NCBI GenBank assembly: GCA_023437285.1
Contig: JAEZGP010000758.1
Coordinates: 1-5,584, forward strand
Reading direction: 5' to 3'
DNA length: 5,584 nt
Origin: Actinomycetes bacterium
Lineage (GTDB): Bacteria > Actinomycetota > Actinomycetes > Mycobacteriales > Micromonosporaceae
In this document: positions 1 to 5,584 of the stretch, piece after piece
Numbering within the stretch: position 1 is the stretch's first letter
Layout of the letters: each line of letters begins with the position of its first letter
The notes under the pieces: model-generated
What the model saw: the letters and a program-made list of their open reading frames with translations, nothing else
Told to the model about the DNA's origin: nothing
The model's database searches: none
Program-made: the position numbers and the translations under genes

Positions 1-1236
1 ATCGACTCGATCGCCACGTTCCGGCGGCTGCGCCGGCCGGCCGATTTCGACTCGACGATCGCGGTCGCCGAAGACGAGTTCGGCGACGTGGTCCTGCTCG
101 TCGACGGCTGGCAGACGCTGCGGCACGACTTCGAGGACCTGGAACCGGTCGTCATCGACCTGGCCACGCGCGGGCTGAGTTACGGCATCCACCTGGTCGC
201 CACGGCCAACCGGTGGCTGGATTTCCGCAGCTCGATGACGGACCTGTTCGGGGCGAAGCTGGAGTTGCGGCTGGGTGACGCGGCCGACTCGGTGGCCGGG
301 CGGGCCCGCGCCGAGGCGGTACCGAAGGCGGCCCCCGGCCGGGGGCTGACCGCCGCCGGCGCGCATCTGATGGTGGCCCTGCCGCAGCTGGCCTCGATGG
401 GGCCGGACGAGCTGGTGAAGGCGATCGACGCGGCGTGGCCCGGCGACCGTGCCCAGGCCGTCCGGCTGCTGCCGCCGCTGGTAGACTACACGTCGTTCGT
501 CGCGCCGGACGTGACGGGCCGGGGCCGCCCGGTGGGTACGGAGTTCGCGCTGCCGCTGGGGCTGGCCGAGAAGGACCTGCGGCCCGTCCTGCTGGACTTC
601 GCGGCCGAGCCGCACCTGGTCATCTACGGCGACGGCGAGTGCGGCAAGTCGAACGTGCTGCGCGTGATCGCCGAGTCCCTGATCCGCCGCTTCACGTCCG
701 ACCGGGCGAAGATCATGCTGGTGGACTACCGGCGCAGCCTGCTCGGGGTCGTGCCGAAGGAGTACGAGGTCGGCTACGGTACGGCCGCCGAGCACACCGA
801 GGCGCTGATGGAGGCGCTGGGCCGCAAGCTGCACGAGCGCCGGCCCGGCGCCGACATCACCGCCGAACAGTTGCGCACCCGGTCATGGTGGTCGGGGGCG
901 GAGTGCTTCGTCCTGATCGACGACTACGACCTGGTGGCCACCGGCCCCAATAATCCGATCCTGCCGCTGGTGGAGCATCTGGCGCACGGCCGTGACGTGG
1001 GCCTGCACGTCATCGCGGCCCGCCGTGCCGGCGGCGCGGGCATGGCGAGCTTCGACCCGCTGCTCAAAACCCTGCGCGAGCTCGCGTCACCCGGCCTGGT
1101 GATGTCCGGCGACCGTAACGAGGGCCCGTTGGTGGGCGCCGTTCGGCCGTCCCCGCAGCCGCCCGGCCGCGGCTGGCTGGTCACCCGCAAGCATGGCCCC
1201 CGCCTGGTGCAGGTAGCCCACCTGCCGATCGACTGA
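1..1236 (+). CDS. eccC: EccC, type VII secretion FtsK/SpoIIIE-type ATPase, C-terminal part (5' end outside window)
   Basis: The frame is open from the first base, so 411 residues of the C-terminus of a longer protein are visible; the GTG at 88 is not the real start. EccC is the inner-membrane-attached motor ATPase of ESX/type VII secretion and recruits WXG100-type substrates through its last ATPase domain. Visible residues 30-37 (VVLLVDGW) are the Walker B strand of the second ATPase domain, with Gly after Asp35 where an active site would have an acid, as is usual for this domain. The stretch LELRLGDAADS followed by PGRGL (about 85-120) is typical EccC. The third domain follows: a full Walker A (G210-DGEC-GKS217) and Walker B (CFVLIDDYD, D307/D308). 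The protein ends about 100 residues later with GRGWLV, as EccC proteins do. FtsK or another DNA translocase is unlikely given the tandem degenerate domains and no DNA-binding tail. No other ESX gene is visible, so the subtype cannot be assigned. Confidence 0.93.
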   Translation: MDSIATFRRLRRPADFDSTIAVAEDEFGDVVLLVDGWQTLRHDFEDLEPVVIDLATRGLSYGIHLVATANRWLDFRSSMTDLFGAKLELRLGDAADSVAGRARAEAVPKAAPGRGLTAAGAHLMVALPQLASMGPDELVKAIDAAWPGDRAQAVRLLPPLVDYTSFVAPDVTGRGRPVGTEFALPLGLAEKDLRPVLLDFAAEPHLVIYGDGECGKSNVLRVIAESLIRRFTSDRAKIMLVDYRRSLLGVVPKEYEVGYGTAAEHTEALMEALGRKLHERRPGADITAEQLRTRSWWSGAECFVLIDDYDLVATGPNNPILPLVEHLAHGRDVGLHVIAARRAGGAGMASFDPLLKTLRELASPGLVMSGDRNEGPLVGAVRPSPQPPGRGWLVTRKHGPRLVQVAHLPID

Positions 1237-1250
1237 TCGGGCGGATCGGC
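1224..1250. terminator. Overlapping hairpins at the convergent eccC / marP junction, possible bidirectional terminator
   Basis: Only 20 bases separate the two convergent stop codons. CCGATC (1225-1230) and GATCGG (1235-1240) form a perfect 6-bp stem with a 4-base GACT loop that contains the first base of the eccC stop codon. A second copy of GATCGGC (1244-1250) can pair instead with GCCGATC (1224-1230), a 7-bp stem with a 13-base loop. There is no T-run on either strand, so this is not a classical intrinsic terminator. U-less hairpin terminators are proposed for actinobacteria, and the position suits one. The function is inferred. Confidence 0.35.
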
Positions 1251-1256
1251 GCAGCG

Positions 1257-2444
1257 TCAGGTGCAGGAGCCGGTGGCGACCGGTTCCGTACGGGTGGCGC
1301 CGGCGTCGGCGACCGGGGCGGCCTCGTCGGCGGTGAGGGCGAAGCCCGTGGTGGGGTCGTCGACCGCCGCCGCGAAGATCACCCCGAGGACCTTGGCGTC
1401 CTCGCTGATCAGCGGGCCGCCGGAGTTGCCGCTGCGTACCTTGGACCGCAGGGTGTAGACCTCGCGGGTCACGGTCGCGTTGTCGTAGATGTTGGGCCCG
1501 CGCACCTTGCGGGCGTCGCGGACGCGCGCCGACGTGGCCGTGTACGGCCCGTTGAGCGGGAAGCCCACCACGATCGCGTCGTCGCCGCTGTCGGCCTCGC
1601 CGTTGGCCCAGGGCAGTACGGGTGCGTTGAGCCCGGGTACGTGCACGACGGCCAGGTCGCGCTGCGGGTCGTAGAGGACGACGTTGCCGCGCGTACGCCG
1701 GCCGTTGATCTCGACGGTGAGAGCACCCTTGGTGCCGGCCACGACGTGCGCGTTGGTCATGACGCGCTCGGGGGCGTAGACGAAGCCGGAGCCCTCGATG
1801 CGCCGGGAGCACGACGGCGCCGTACCGAGGATCTTGGCCGCGGACCGCTTGGCGGTCTGCACGGCGTCGGACTTGGCCAGTTGCGGGTCGGGGGCCGGCA
1901 CGTCCGTGACGTCGGTGGGGGTGAGGCCGCCGAACACGTCCGGGAAGTCGCTGTCGGCGATGGAGTCGCGCAGCCCGTTGTACAGCGAGCGGGCCGCGTC
2001 GGGCATGACGGTGTCGACGCCGCGCAGGACCGCGCTGTTGCGTACGGCGCTGGCGACGCCGGGCAGCGCCGACGAGCCGAGCGGCGCGGCGATCATCCAG
2101 GCGACGAGCAGCAGCGCGAGGACGGACACGAGGATGCCGCCGGTGTCGTCAAGCCGACGCCCGGCCGGGCTGTTGATCGCGCGGCGCAGGCGGTTGCCGG
2201 CCCACGCGGCGATGGCCTGGCCGCCCAGCGCGATGCCGAAGACGATGAGCAACGACACGACGACCCGGCCGAGTGGTTGCTCGAACTGGTCGACGATGAG
2301 GGGCGCGATCTGCAGGCCGATGAGCGCGCCGCCGAAGAAGCCGACGAACGACAGCGCGCCCACGAGGAAGCCCTGGCGGTACCCGTTGATCGCGAACAGC
2401 ACGACGAGGAACACCAGCAGAAGATCAACTACGCTGCCGAACAT
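1257..2444 (-). CDS. marP: MarP-type membrane-anchored serine protease (CvpA-like membrane domain plus trypsin-like protease)
   Basis: This 395-residue periplasmic-facing protease resembles M. tuberculosis MarP (Rv3671c, 397 residues), needed there for resistance to acid and oxidative stress and reported to process the cell-wall hydrolase RipA. With the ATG at 2444 as Met1, roughly residues 3-125 hold four hydrophobic segments of the CvpA (colicin V production) type: near 4-19, 27-50, 58-82 and 103-121. A linker follows (about 125-210), then a chymotrypsin-fold protease. The catalytic triad is His233 (TNAHVVAG), Asp263 (QRDLAVV) and Ser341 (SGNSGGPL). Cys212 and Cys394 correspond to the disulfide-forming pair of Rv3671c. 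As I recall, the mycobacterial positions are H235, D264, S343, C214 and C395, so the match is within two residues. A GTG at 2471 would add nine residues (MAQRPYSCG) that break this alignment, so I prefer 2444. It is the last gene of the minus-strand operon, 40 bases after the Nudix gene. Confidence 0.93.
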   Translation of the reverse strand: MFGSVVDLLLVFLVVLFAINGYRQGFLVGALSFVGFFGGALIGLQIAPLIVDQFEQPLGRVVVSLLIVFGIALGGQAIAAWAGNRLRRAINSPAGRRLDDTGGILVSVLALLLVAWMIAAPLGSSALPGVASAVRNSAVLRGVDTVMPDAARSLYNGLRDSIADSDFPDVFGGLTPTDVTDVPAPDPQLAKSDAVQTAKRSAAKILGTAPSCSRRIEGSGFVYAPERVMTNAHVVAGTKGALTVEINGRRTRGNVVLYDPQRDLAVVHVPGLNAPVLPWANGEADSGDDAIVVGFPLNGPYTATSARVRDARKVRGPNIYDNATVTREVYTLRSKVRSGNSGGPLISEDAKVLGVIFAAAVDDPTTGFALTADEAAPVADAGATRTEPVATGSCT

Positions 2445-2450
2445 CCCGCA

Positions 2451-2456
2451 AGAGTA
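2451..2456 (-). promoter_or_regulatory. TANNNT -10-like element in leaderless position before marP
   Basis: On the minus strand TACTCT is followed by six bases (TGCGGG) and then the marP ATG at 2444. The hexamer fits the actinobacterial -10 consensus TANNNT, and the spacing would put +1 on the A of the ATG. No Shine-Dalgarno sequence precedes the ATG, which fits a leaderless transcript. No clear -35 hexamer is visible. It would give marP its own transcript in addition to operon read-through. Confidence 0.45.
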
Positions 2457-2484
2457 CGGGCGTTGCGCCACCGCGCCGCAGAAA

Positions 2485-3123
2485 TCATTGCGGGAAGGGG
2501 ATCACCCGGCCGGGCTTCCACGGCCGGGTCCAACCGGCCAACTCGAACAGCGTGTCGAGGATGCCGGCCGTGAAGCCCCAAATGACCATGGAACGCACCG
2601 CGAAGGCCGGTCCCACGTACCCGCTGGAGTGCTTCACCCGCAGGCGGTTGGCCGGGTCGAGCAGTTCCGCGACCGGGATGCGCTCCACCCGGGCCACCTC
2701 CTCGGGCTGCATGACGTCGACGGGATGTGGCGCGTGCCACCACGCGAGGACGGGCGTGACCACGAACCCGCTCATCGGAATCCACAGTCGCGGCAGCGTC
2801 GCGACCACGGTCACGCTGTCCGGCTGAAGGCCGACCTCCTCGTTGGCCTCGCGCAGCGCCGTCGCCACGGCGTCAACGTCCCCGGGTTCGGCCGCTCCGC
2901 CGGGGAACGCGGGCTGCCCGGCGTGCGAGCGCATCCGCGCGGCGCGTTGCAGGATCAGCACGTCCGGCTCGCCGTCGCGTTCACCCAACAACACGAGTAC
3001 GGCGCTGGGGCGCCCGCCCACGGCCGGCGTGGCCCAGCGCGTGAAGTCGGCCCGGCGCGCGTCGAGGGCCCGGGTGGCGAGCGGGTCCCACCACGCCGGC
3101 AGGCCAAGGGTCGGTCCGGTCAC
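2485..3123 (-). CDS. Nudix hydrolase of the CoA pyrophosphatase type (NudL/UPF0035-like)
   Basis: This 212-residue cytosolic Nudix enzyme probably hydrolyses CoA, acyl-CoA or oxidised CoA to 3',5'-ADP and (acyl)phosphopantetheine. The CoA-specific signature is seen as LILQRAARMRSHAGQPAFPGG (residues 56-76), matching the LLTxRSxxLRxHxGQVxFPGG region of NudL/PCD1-type enzymes. The Nudix box follows at 75-99 and ends REANEEVGL, with metal-ligand Glu92, Glu95 and Glu96. The spacing from FPGG to REANEE is the longer one found in NudL rather than the canonical GX5EX7. The start is a GTG four bases after the stop of the TlpA-like gene, without a good Shine-Dalgarno sequence, so translation is probably coupled. 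Position and family correspond to M. tuberculosis Rv3672c. The substrate is a family-level inference; a general NDP-X hydrolase is the alternative. Confidence 0.88.
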   Translation of the reverse strand: MTGPTLGLPAWWDPLATRALDARRADFTRWATPAVGGRPSAVLVLLGERDGEPDVLILQRAARMRSHAGQPAFPGGAAEPGDVDAVATALREANEEVGLQPDSVTVVATLPRLWIPMSGFVVTPVLAWWHAPHPVDVMQPEEVARVERIPVAELLDPANRLRVKHSSGYVGPAFAVRSMVIWGFTAGILDTLFELAGWTRPWKPGRVIPFPQ

Positions 3124-3127
3124 CGCG

Positions 3128-3703
3128 TCACGGCAGGTCCACGTGGAGCTTGTCGCGGACCAGTTGGTTGAGGGTGTCGTCGGTGAGGGCGGTGTCGGCG
3201 TGGACGTGCGCGATGCGGCCGGACGCGTCGAGGAACAGGGTCACCGGCAGCGCGCTACGGCCGAGCCGGGCGAGCAGCGCCTGGGCGGGGTCGAAGAGGG
3301 CCGGGAAGCGTACCCCCTTGTCGCGGGCGAGGTCGGCGGACGCCGACCGGGTGTCGCGGGTAGCGACGCCGATCACGAGGACCTGTCCCGTGTCGGCCAG
3401 CCGCTGAATGGCGGGCAGCTCTTCGCGGCACGGTGCGCACCAGGAGGCGAAGAAGTTCACGACGGCCGGGCGGCCCAGTTCACGCAGCCGCACCTGGGGG
3501 CCGCCCGCGAAGCAGTCGAGCGCGACATCGGGCACGAGCTTGCCGCCGGCCGGAGCACCTGCGGGCGGGGTCGATCCGGTCGCCGCCGGGGGGCACGCGG
3601 CGAACGGCGAGGACCCGTCTTGTGCGGGCGGGTCGCCCGTACTCGTGCAGGCGGCCAGGACCAGCGCGGACAGCACGGCCGCGACGGCGATCAACCGTCT
3701 CAT
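3128..3703 (-). CDS. TlpA/ResA-like thioredoxin-fold lipoprotein
   Basis: This 191-residue exported thiol-disulfide oxidoreductase begins with [19 protein letters not shown], a short charged n-region, a hydrophobic core and a lipobox, so the mature protein should be lipidated at Cys19 and tethered to the outer face of the membrane. A flexible Ala/Pro/Gly/Ser linker runs to about residue 55. The thioredoxin fold follows with strand VVNFFAS, active site W88-CAPC-92 and the cis-proline at Pro153 (ALPVTLF). Two further cysteines, Cys37 in the linker and Cys64 at the start of the fold, could form a second pair. It sits where Rv3673c, a membrane-anchored thioredoxin-like protein, sits in M. tuberculosis. 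The ATG overlaps the nth stop as ATGA. An AGGA directly abuts the ATG, too close to act as its Shine-Dalgarno, so coupling by re-initiation is likely. Whether it works as reductase or oxidase cannot be read from CAPC alone. Confidence 0.9.
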   Translation of the reverse strand: MRRLIAVAAVLSALVLAACTSTGDPPAQDGSSPFAACPPAATGSTPPAGAPAGGKLVPDVALDCFAGGPQVRLRELGRPAVVNFFASWCAPCREELPAIQRLADTGQVLVIGVATRDTRSASADLARDKGVRFPALFDPAQALLARLGRSALPVTLFLDASGRIAHVHADTALTDDTLNQLVRDKLHVDLP

Positions 3704-3707
3704 TCCT
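3700..3707 (-). promoter_or_regulatory. ATGA stop/start overlap with adjacent AGGA, translational coupling of nth and the TlpA-like gene
   Basis: On the minus strand the sequence reads AGGAATGA: the ATG starts the lipoprotein gene and the overlapping TGA ends nth. The AGGA touches the ATG with zero spacing, so a terminating ribosome probably re-initiates. A TTG at the fourth codon (MRRL, the L) has AGGA nine bases upstream, but starting there would remove the two arginines of the signal peptide, so I kept the ATG. Confidence 0.6.
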
Positions 3708-4440
3708 GGCCGGCCCGCGCCATCGCGATGATCTCAGCGGCGCGGTCGCCCTTGACGAGGGCCGCCGCGGCGGCCGGGTCGATGGGGCCCGTGCCGTAGG
3801 CGGGACAGTCCTTGGCCAGCGGACACGCCCCGCAGGCGGGCTTGCGGGCGTGACACACCCGCCGGCCGTGGAAGATCAGCCGGTGGGAGAGCATCGTCCA
3901 GTCGCGGCGCTCGATGAGCTTGCCGACCGCGTGCTCGATCTTCACCGGGTCCTTCTCGTCGGTCCACTTGAACCGGCCGACCAGCCGCTGGAAGTGGGTG
4001 TCGACGGTGAGGCCGGGCACGTTGAACGCGTTGCCCAGCACCACGTTGGCCGTCTTGCGGCCGAAGCCGGGCAGCGTCACCAGTTCGGCGAGGGTGCGCG
4101 GGATCTCGCCGTCGTAGCGCTCCATGACGCCCTGGGCGAAGCCGATGATGTTGTTGGCCTTGTTGCGGAAGAACCCCGTGGTCTTGATCATCTCTTCCAG
4201 TTCGGCCCGGTCGGCGCCCGCGTAGTCGGCCACCGTCGGGTAGCGCGCGAAGACCTTCGGGGTGACCTGGTTGACCCGCTCGTCGGTGCACTGCGCCGAC
4301 AGGATCGTGGCGACCGACAGCTCCAGCGCGTTGGTGTGATCCAGCTCGCAATGCGCGTCCGGGTGCGTGAGCGCCAGCGTGCGCGCCATGCGGCGAGCGC
4401 GACGCTTCAACGCGAGCGGGGTCTCCTCGAGCGGTTTCAC
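3700..4440 (-). CDS. nth: Endonuclease III, bifunctional DNA glycosylase / AP lyase
   Basis: Nth removes oxidised pyrimidines from DNA and cleaves the abasic site, starting base excision repair. The 246-residue product is the usual length (M. tuberculosis Nth is about 245). The helix-hairpin-helix [12 protein letters not shown] is at 123-134 and includes the catalytic Lys129; the catalytic Asp is Asp147 in TVDTHFQRL. The [4Fe-4S] cluster ligands are complete: Cys196-X6-Cys203-X2-Cys206-X5-Cys212. The frame stays open far upstream to 5319, but that extension is low-complexity antisense-like sequence overlapping the next gene. Homology starts at [13 protein letters not shown], so I place the start at the GTG at 4440; the ATG at 4389 (residue 18) would cut into conserved sequence. 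Nth is the first gene of the tightly packed nth, TlpA-like, Nudix, marP group, and its start has a leaderless-type -10 just before it. Confidence 0.95.
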   Translation of the reverse strand: MKPLEETPLALKRRARRMARTLALTHPDAHCELDHTNALELSVATILSAQCTDERVNQVTPKVFARYPTVADYAGADRAELEEMIKTTGFFRNKANNIIGFAQGVMERYDGEIPRTLAELVTLPGFGRKTANVVLGNAFNVPGLTVDTHFQRLVGRFKWTDEKDPVKIEHAVGKLIERRDWTMLSHRLIFHGRRVCHARKPACGACPLAKDCPAYGTGPIDPAAAAALVKGDRAAEIIAMARAGQE

Positions 4441-4447
4441 GCACCCC

Positions 4448-4453
4448 AAGCTA
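4448..4453 (-). promoter_or_regulatory. TANNNT -10-like element in leaderless position before nth
   Basis: On the minus strand TAGCTT is followed by seven bases (GGGGTGC) and then the nth GTG at 4440, so transcription could begin on the start codon itself. The whole capA-nth gap is 41 bases and contains no other convincing promoter; TTGGTC lies 12 bases upstream of TAGCTT, too close for a standard -35. There is no properly spaced Shine-Dalgarno sequence, which agrees with a leaderless mRNA. This would be the head promoter of the four-gene operon. Confidence 0.45.
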
Positions 4454-4476
4454 CCGCCCCGCCCCGACCAAACGGC

Positions 4477-4491
4477 GGCGCCTACGGCGCC
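4477..4491 (-). other. Short GGCGCC inverted repeat across the capA-like stop codon
   Basis: GGCGCC at 4477-4482 and 4486-4491 flank three bases and can form a 6-bp all-GC stem with a minimal loop. It covers the TAG stop of the CapA-like gene (4482-4484). No T-run follows, so termination is only a possibility. Such short GC palindromes arise easily by chance at this base composition. Confidence 0.25.
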
Positions 4492-5584
4492 AGTGGCGTG
4501 ATCCTGCCCGACTTGTCGATGCGGGCCGCCGTGTCGCCGAAATCGTCCTTCGACAGGCCGTTGACGAACGACAGGGCGCGCTTCTGCTTGTCGACGGCCG
4601 GGTAGCCACCGTTGACCATCTCTGTGGGGACCAGCGTGCCGCTGACCCATGTGCCGTCGGGCTTGAGCTTGACCTTGAGGATGCCGCCGACGCCCAGGTA
4701 GCCGGTGCTGCGCAGCACCCGGTACCCGCAGAAGTTGCCCAGGCTGTAGGCAATCAGGCGGCCCTTGTAGAACTCCATCCCGCGCATGATGTGCGGCCCG
4801 TGCCCGAACACGACGTCGGCACCCGCGTCGATCATCTTGTGGGTGAAGGTGACCAGGTCGCCGCGGTCCTCGCCCGCGAAGATCTCGTGACCGCGCTTGA
4901 CGTGCTGCTTGTCCGAGCCCTCCGCGCCGCCCTGCATCTGGATCACCACGATGTCGGCCTTCTTGGCGGCCTTGCGGACCAGCGCCGCGGACCCGGAGAT
5001 GTCGTTGAGGTTCTGCGTCCAGCCGTAGATGGAGAACCCGATGACGGCGACCTTGACGCCCTTGACGGTCCGGTAGGTGATCTGGCCCGGCGCGCCGGTG
5101 TGCCCGATGCCGGCCTTCTCCAGCGCCTTGCGGGTGTTGTCCAGCCCGGCGCGGCCCATGTCGAACGTGTGGTTGTTCGCCAGGTTCATCACCCCGAACC
5201 CGGCGTCCTTCAGGTGCTTGGCGTACGAGGTGGGCACGCTGAACTGGTGACAGTTCGCGGCCGGCCGCGGGCTCGGCGACGGGTTGCCCGGCCCGGGGCT
5301 GGGCGTCTCCCACCCGCACTTGACGTACCCGGTATCGCCCGACAGCGGCGTCTCCAGGTTGCCCATCACGAGGTCGGCCTTCAGCGAGGTGCGGACCCGG
5401 TCGAAGAAGCCCTTGCCGCCGCCCGGCGGCAGGTCGCCCGGCGCCGAACCCATGATCACGTCGCCGACCCCGGCGAGGGTGATCGTCCCGTCGTCGGCCG
5501 GTGCCGACGGCTTCGGGGCGCCCGACGACCCGCCCGCCGGCGCCAGCCAGTCGGCCGTCGGCGCGGTGGGACTGACCGCCGCGC
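4482..5584 (-). CDS. CapA/PgsA-type metallophosphatase-fold protein, probably exported (5' end outside window)
   Basis: The frame is open to the right edge, giving 366 visible residues; the GTG at 5459 lies inside the first conserved motif and cannot be the start. Numbering from the first full codon at the edge, residues 3-31 are an Ala/Pro/Ser/Gly linker, which suggests an upstream signal peptide or membrane anchor not visible here. The CapA domain (poly-gamma-glutamate synthesis CapA family, calcineurin-like fold) then runs from [11 protein letters not shown] (Asp41) through GNLETP (74-79), NNHTFD (136-141), GGAEGSD (about 178-184) and [11 protein letters not shown] (His261, His264) to YSLGNF and the C-terminus. 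These are the presumed metal-binding and active-site elements. Cys90 and Cys111 bracket a Pro/Gly/Ser stretch. The family is named for capsule poly-gamma-glutamate, but many actinobacterial members have no capB/capC neighbours and unknown substrates. None is seen here, so I do not assign a capsule role. It is 41 bases upstream of nth and may or may not share its transcript. Confidence 0.87.
   Translation of the reverse strand, partial: AAVSPTAPTADWLAPAGGSSGAPKPSAPADDGTITLAGVGDVIMGSAPGDLPPGGGKGFFDRVRTSLKADLVMGNLETPLSGDTGYVKCGWETPSPGPGNPSPSPRPAANCHQFSVPTSYAKHLKDAGFGVMNLANNHTFDMGRAGLDNTRKALEKAGIGHTGAPGQITYRTVKGVKVAVIGFSIYGWTQNLNDISGSAALVRKAAKKADIVVIQMQGGAEGSDKQHVKRGHEIFAGEDRGDLVTFTHKMIDAGADVVFGHGPHIMRGMEFYKGRLIAYSLGNFCGYRVLRSTGYLGVGGILKVKLKPDGTWVSGTLVPTEMVNGGYPAVDKQKRALSFVNGLSKDDFGDTAARIDKSGRITPLAP

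Noticed and set aside
2445..2471. GTG at 2471 as the marP start, adding nine residues.
   Set aside because: The extra residues shift the triad and cysteines away from MarP numbering, and no ribosome binding site supports it. It cannot be fully excluded.
3137..3149. Near-palindrome around TCCACGTGGA, resembling a regulator site.
   Set aside because: It lies inside the last codons of the TlpA-like gene, encodes the expected C-terminus, and is a short GC palindrome expected by chance.
1641..3171. Long plus-strand open frames (1641-2573 and 1798-3171) antisense to marP and the Nudix gene.
   Set aside because: They are typical high-GC shadow frames, with biased Arg/Ala/Gly/Asp composition and no motifs, lying opposite genes with intact catalytic residues.
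3433..4605. Plus-strand open frame opposite the TlpA-like gene and nth.
   Set aside because: It is low-complexity shadow translation; both minus-strand genes have complete active-site motifs.
4441..5319. Upstream extension of the nth frame to 5319, which would give a 539-residue protein.
   Set aside because: The added part is Arg/Gly/Pro-rich, shows no domain, and lies in another frame of the well-supported CapA-like gene. Nth homology and length fit a start at 4440.
1..5584. A novel defence, mobile or CRISPR-like system.
   Set aside because: No direct repeats, integrase, transposase, toxin-antitoxin pair, unusual base composition or large non-coding stretch was seen. All genes belong to recognised core or envelope families.

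Overview
The window is very GC-rich, with G or C at most third codon positions. It carries an actinobacterial type VII secretion ATPase and a gene order known from Mycobacterium tuberculosis. The organism is therefore an actinomycete. A filamentous or sporulating family such as Micromonosporaceae is my best guess from gene content, but the sequence does not prove it. Coding density is high, every gap is under 50 bases, and I see no mobile elements, repeats, CRISPR arrays, tRNAs or rRNAs.

Layout: on the plus strand, 1-1236 is the 3' end of eccC, the FtsK/SpoIIIE-type motor ATPase of a type VII (ESX) secretion system. Its 5' part lies left of the window. It converges on a minus-strand block across only 20 bases, which hold a small hairpin cluster. 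Reading the minus strand in its own direction, the window then holds: a CapA-type metallophosphatase-fold protein cut off by the right edge (4482-5584); nth, endonuclease III (3700-4440); a TlpA/ResA-like thioredoxin-fold lipoprotein (3128-3703); a CoA-pyrophosphatase-type Nudix hydrolase (2485-3123); and a MarP-type membrane serine protease (1257-2444).

The four genes nth, TlpA-like, Nudix and marP are tightly packed: a 4-base ATGA overlap, then a 4-base gap, then a 40-base gap. They appear in the same order as Rv3674c-Rv3673c-Rv3672c-Rv3671c of M. tuberculosis, so this looks like an ancient actinobacterial operon. The themes are damage repair (Nth), extracytoplasmic thiol chemistry (TlpA-like), nucleotide/CoA clean-up (Nudix) and survival of acid or oxidative stress at the envelope (MarP). 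MarP has an extracytoplasmic cysteine pair equivalent to the redox-sensitive disulfide of the mycobacterial protein, which makes the thioredoxin-like lipoprotein in the same operon a plausible partner.

Two starts, nth (GTG at 4440) and marP (ATG at 2444), each have a TANNNT -10-like hexamer 6-7 bases upstream and no good Shine-Dalgarno sequence. That is the layout of leaderless actinobacterial mRNAs. I found no clearly unprecedented system; the most useful leads are the redox pairing of the lipoprotein with MarP and the leaderless start sites.
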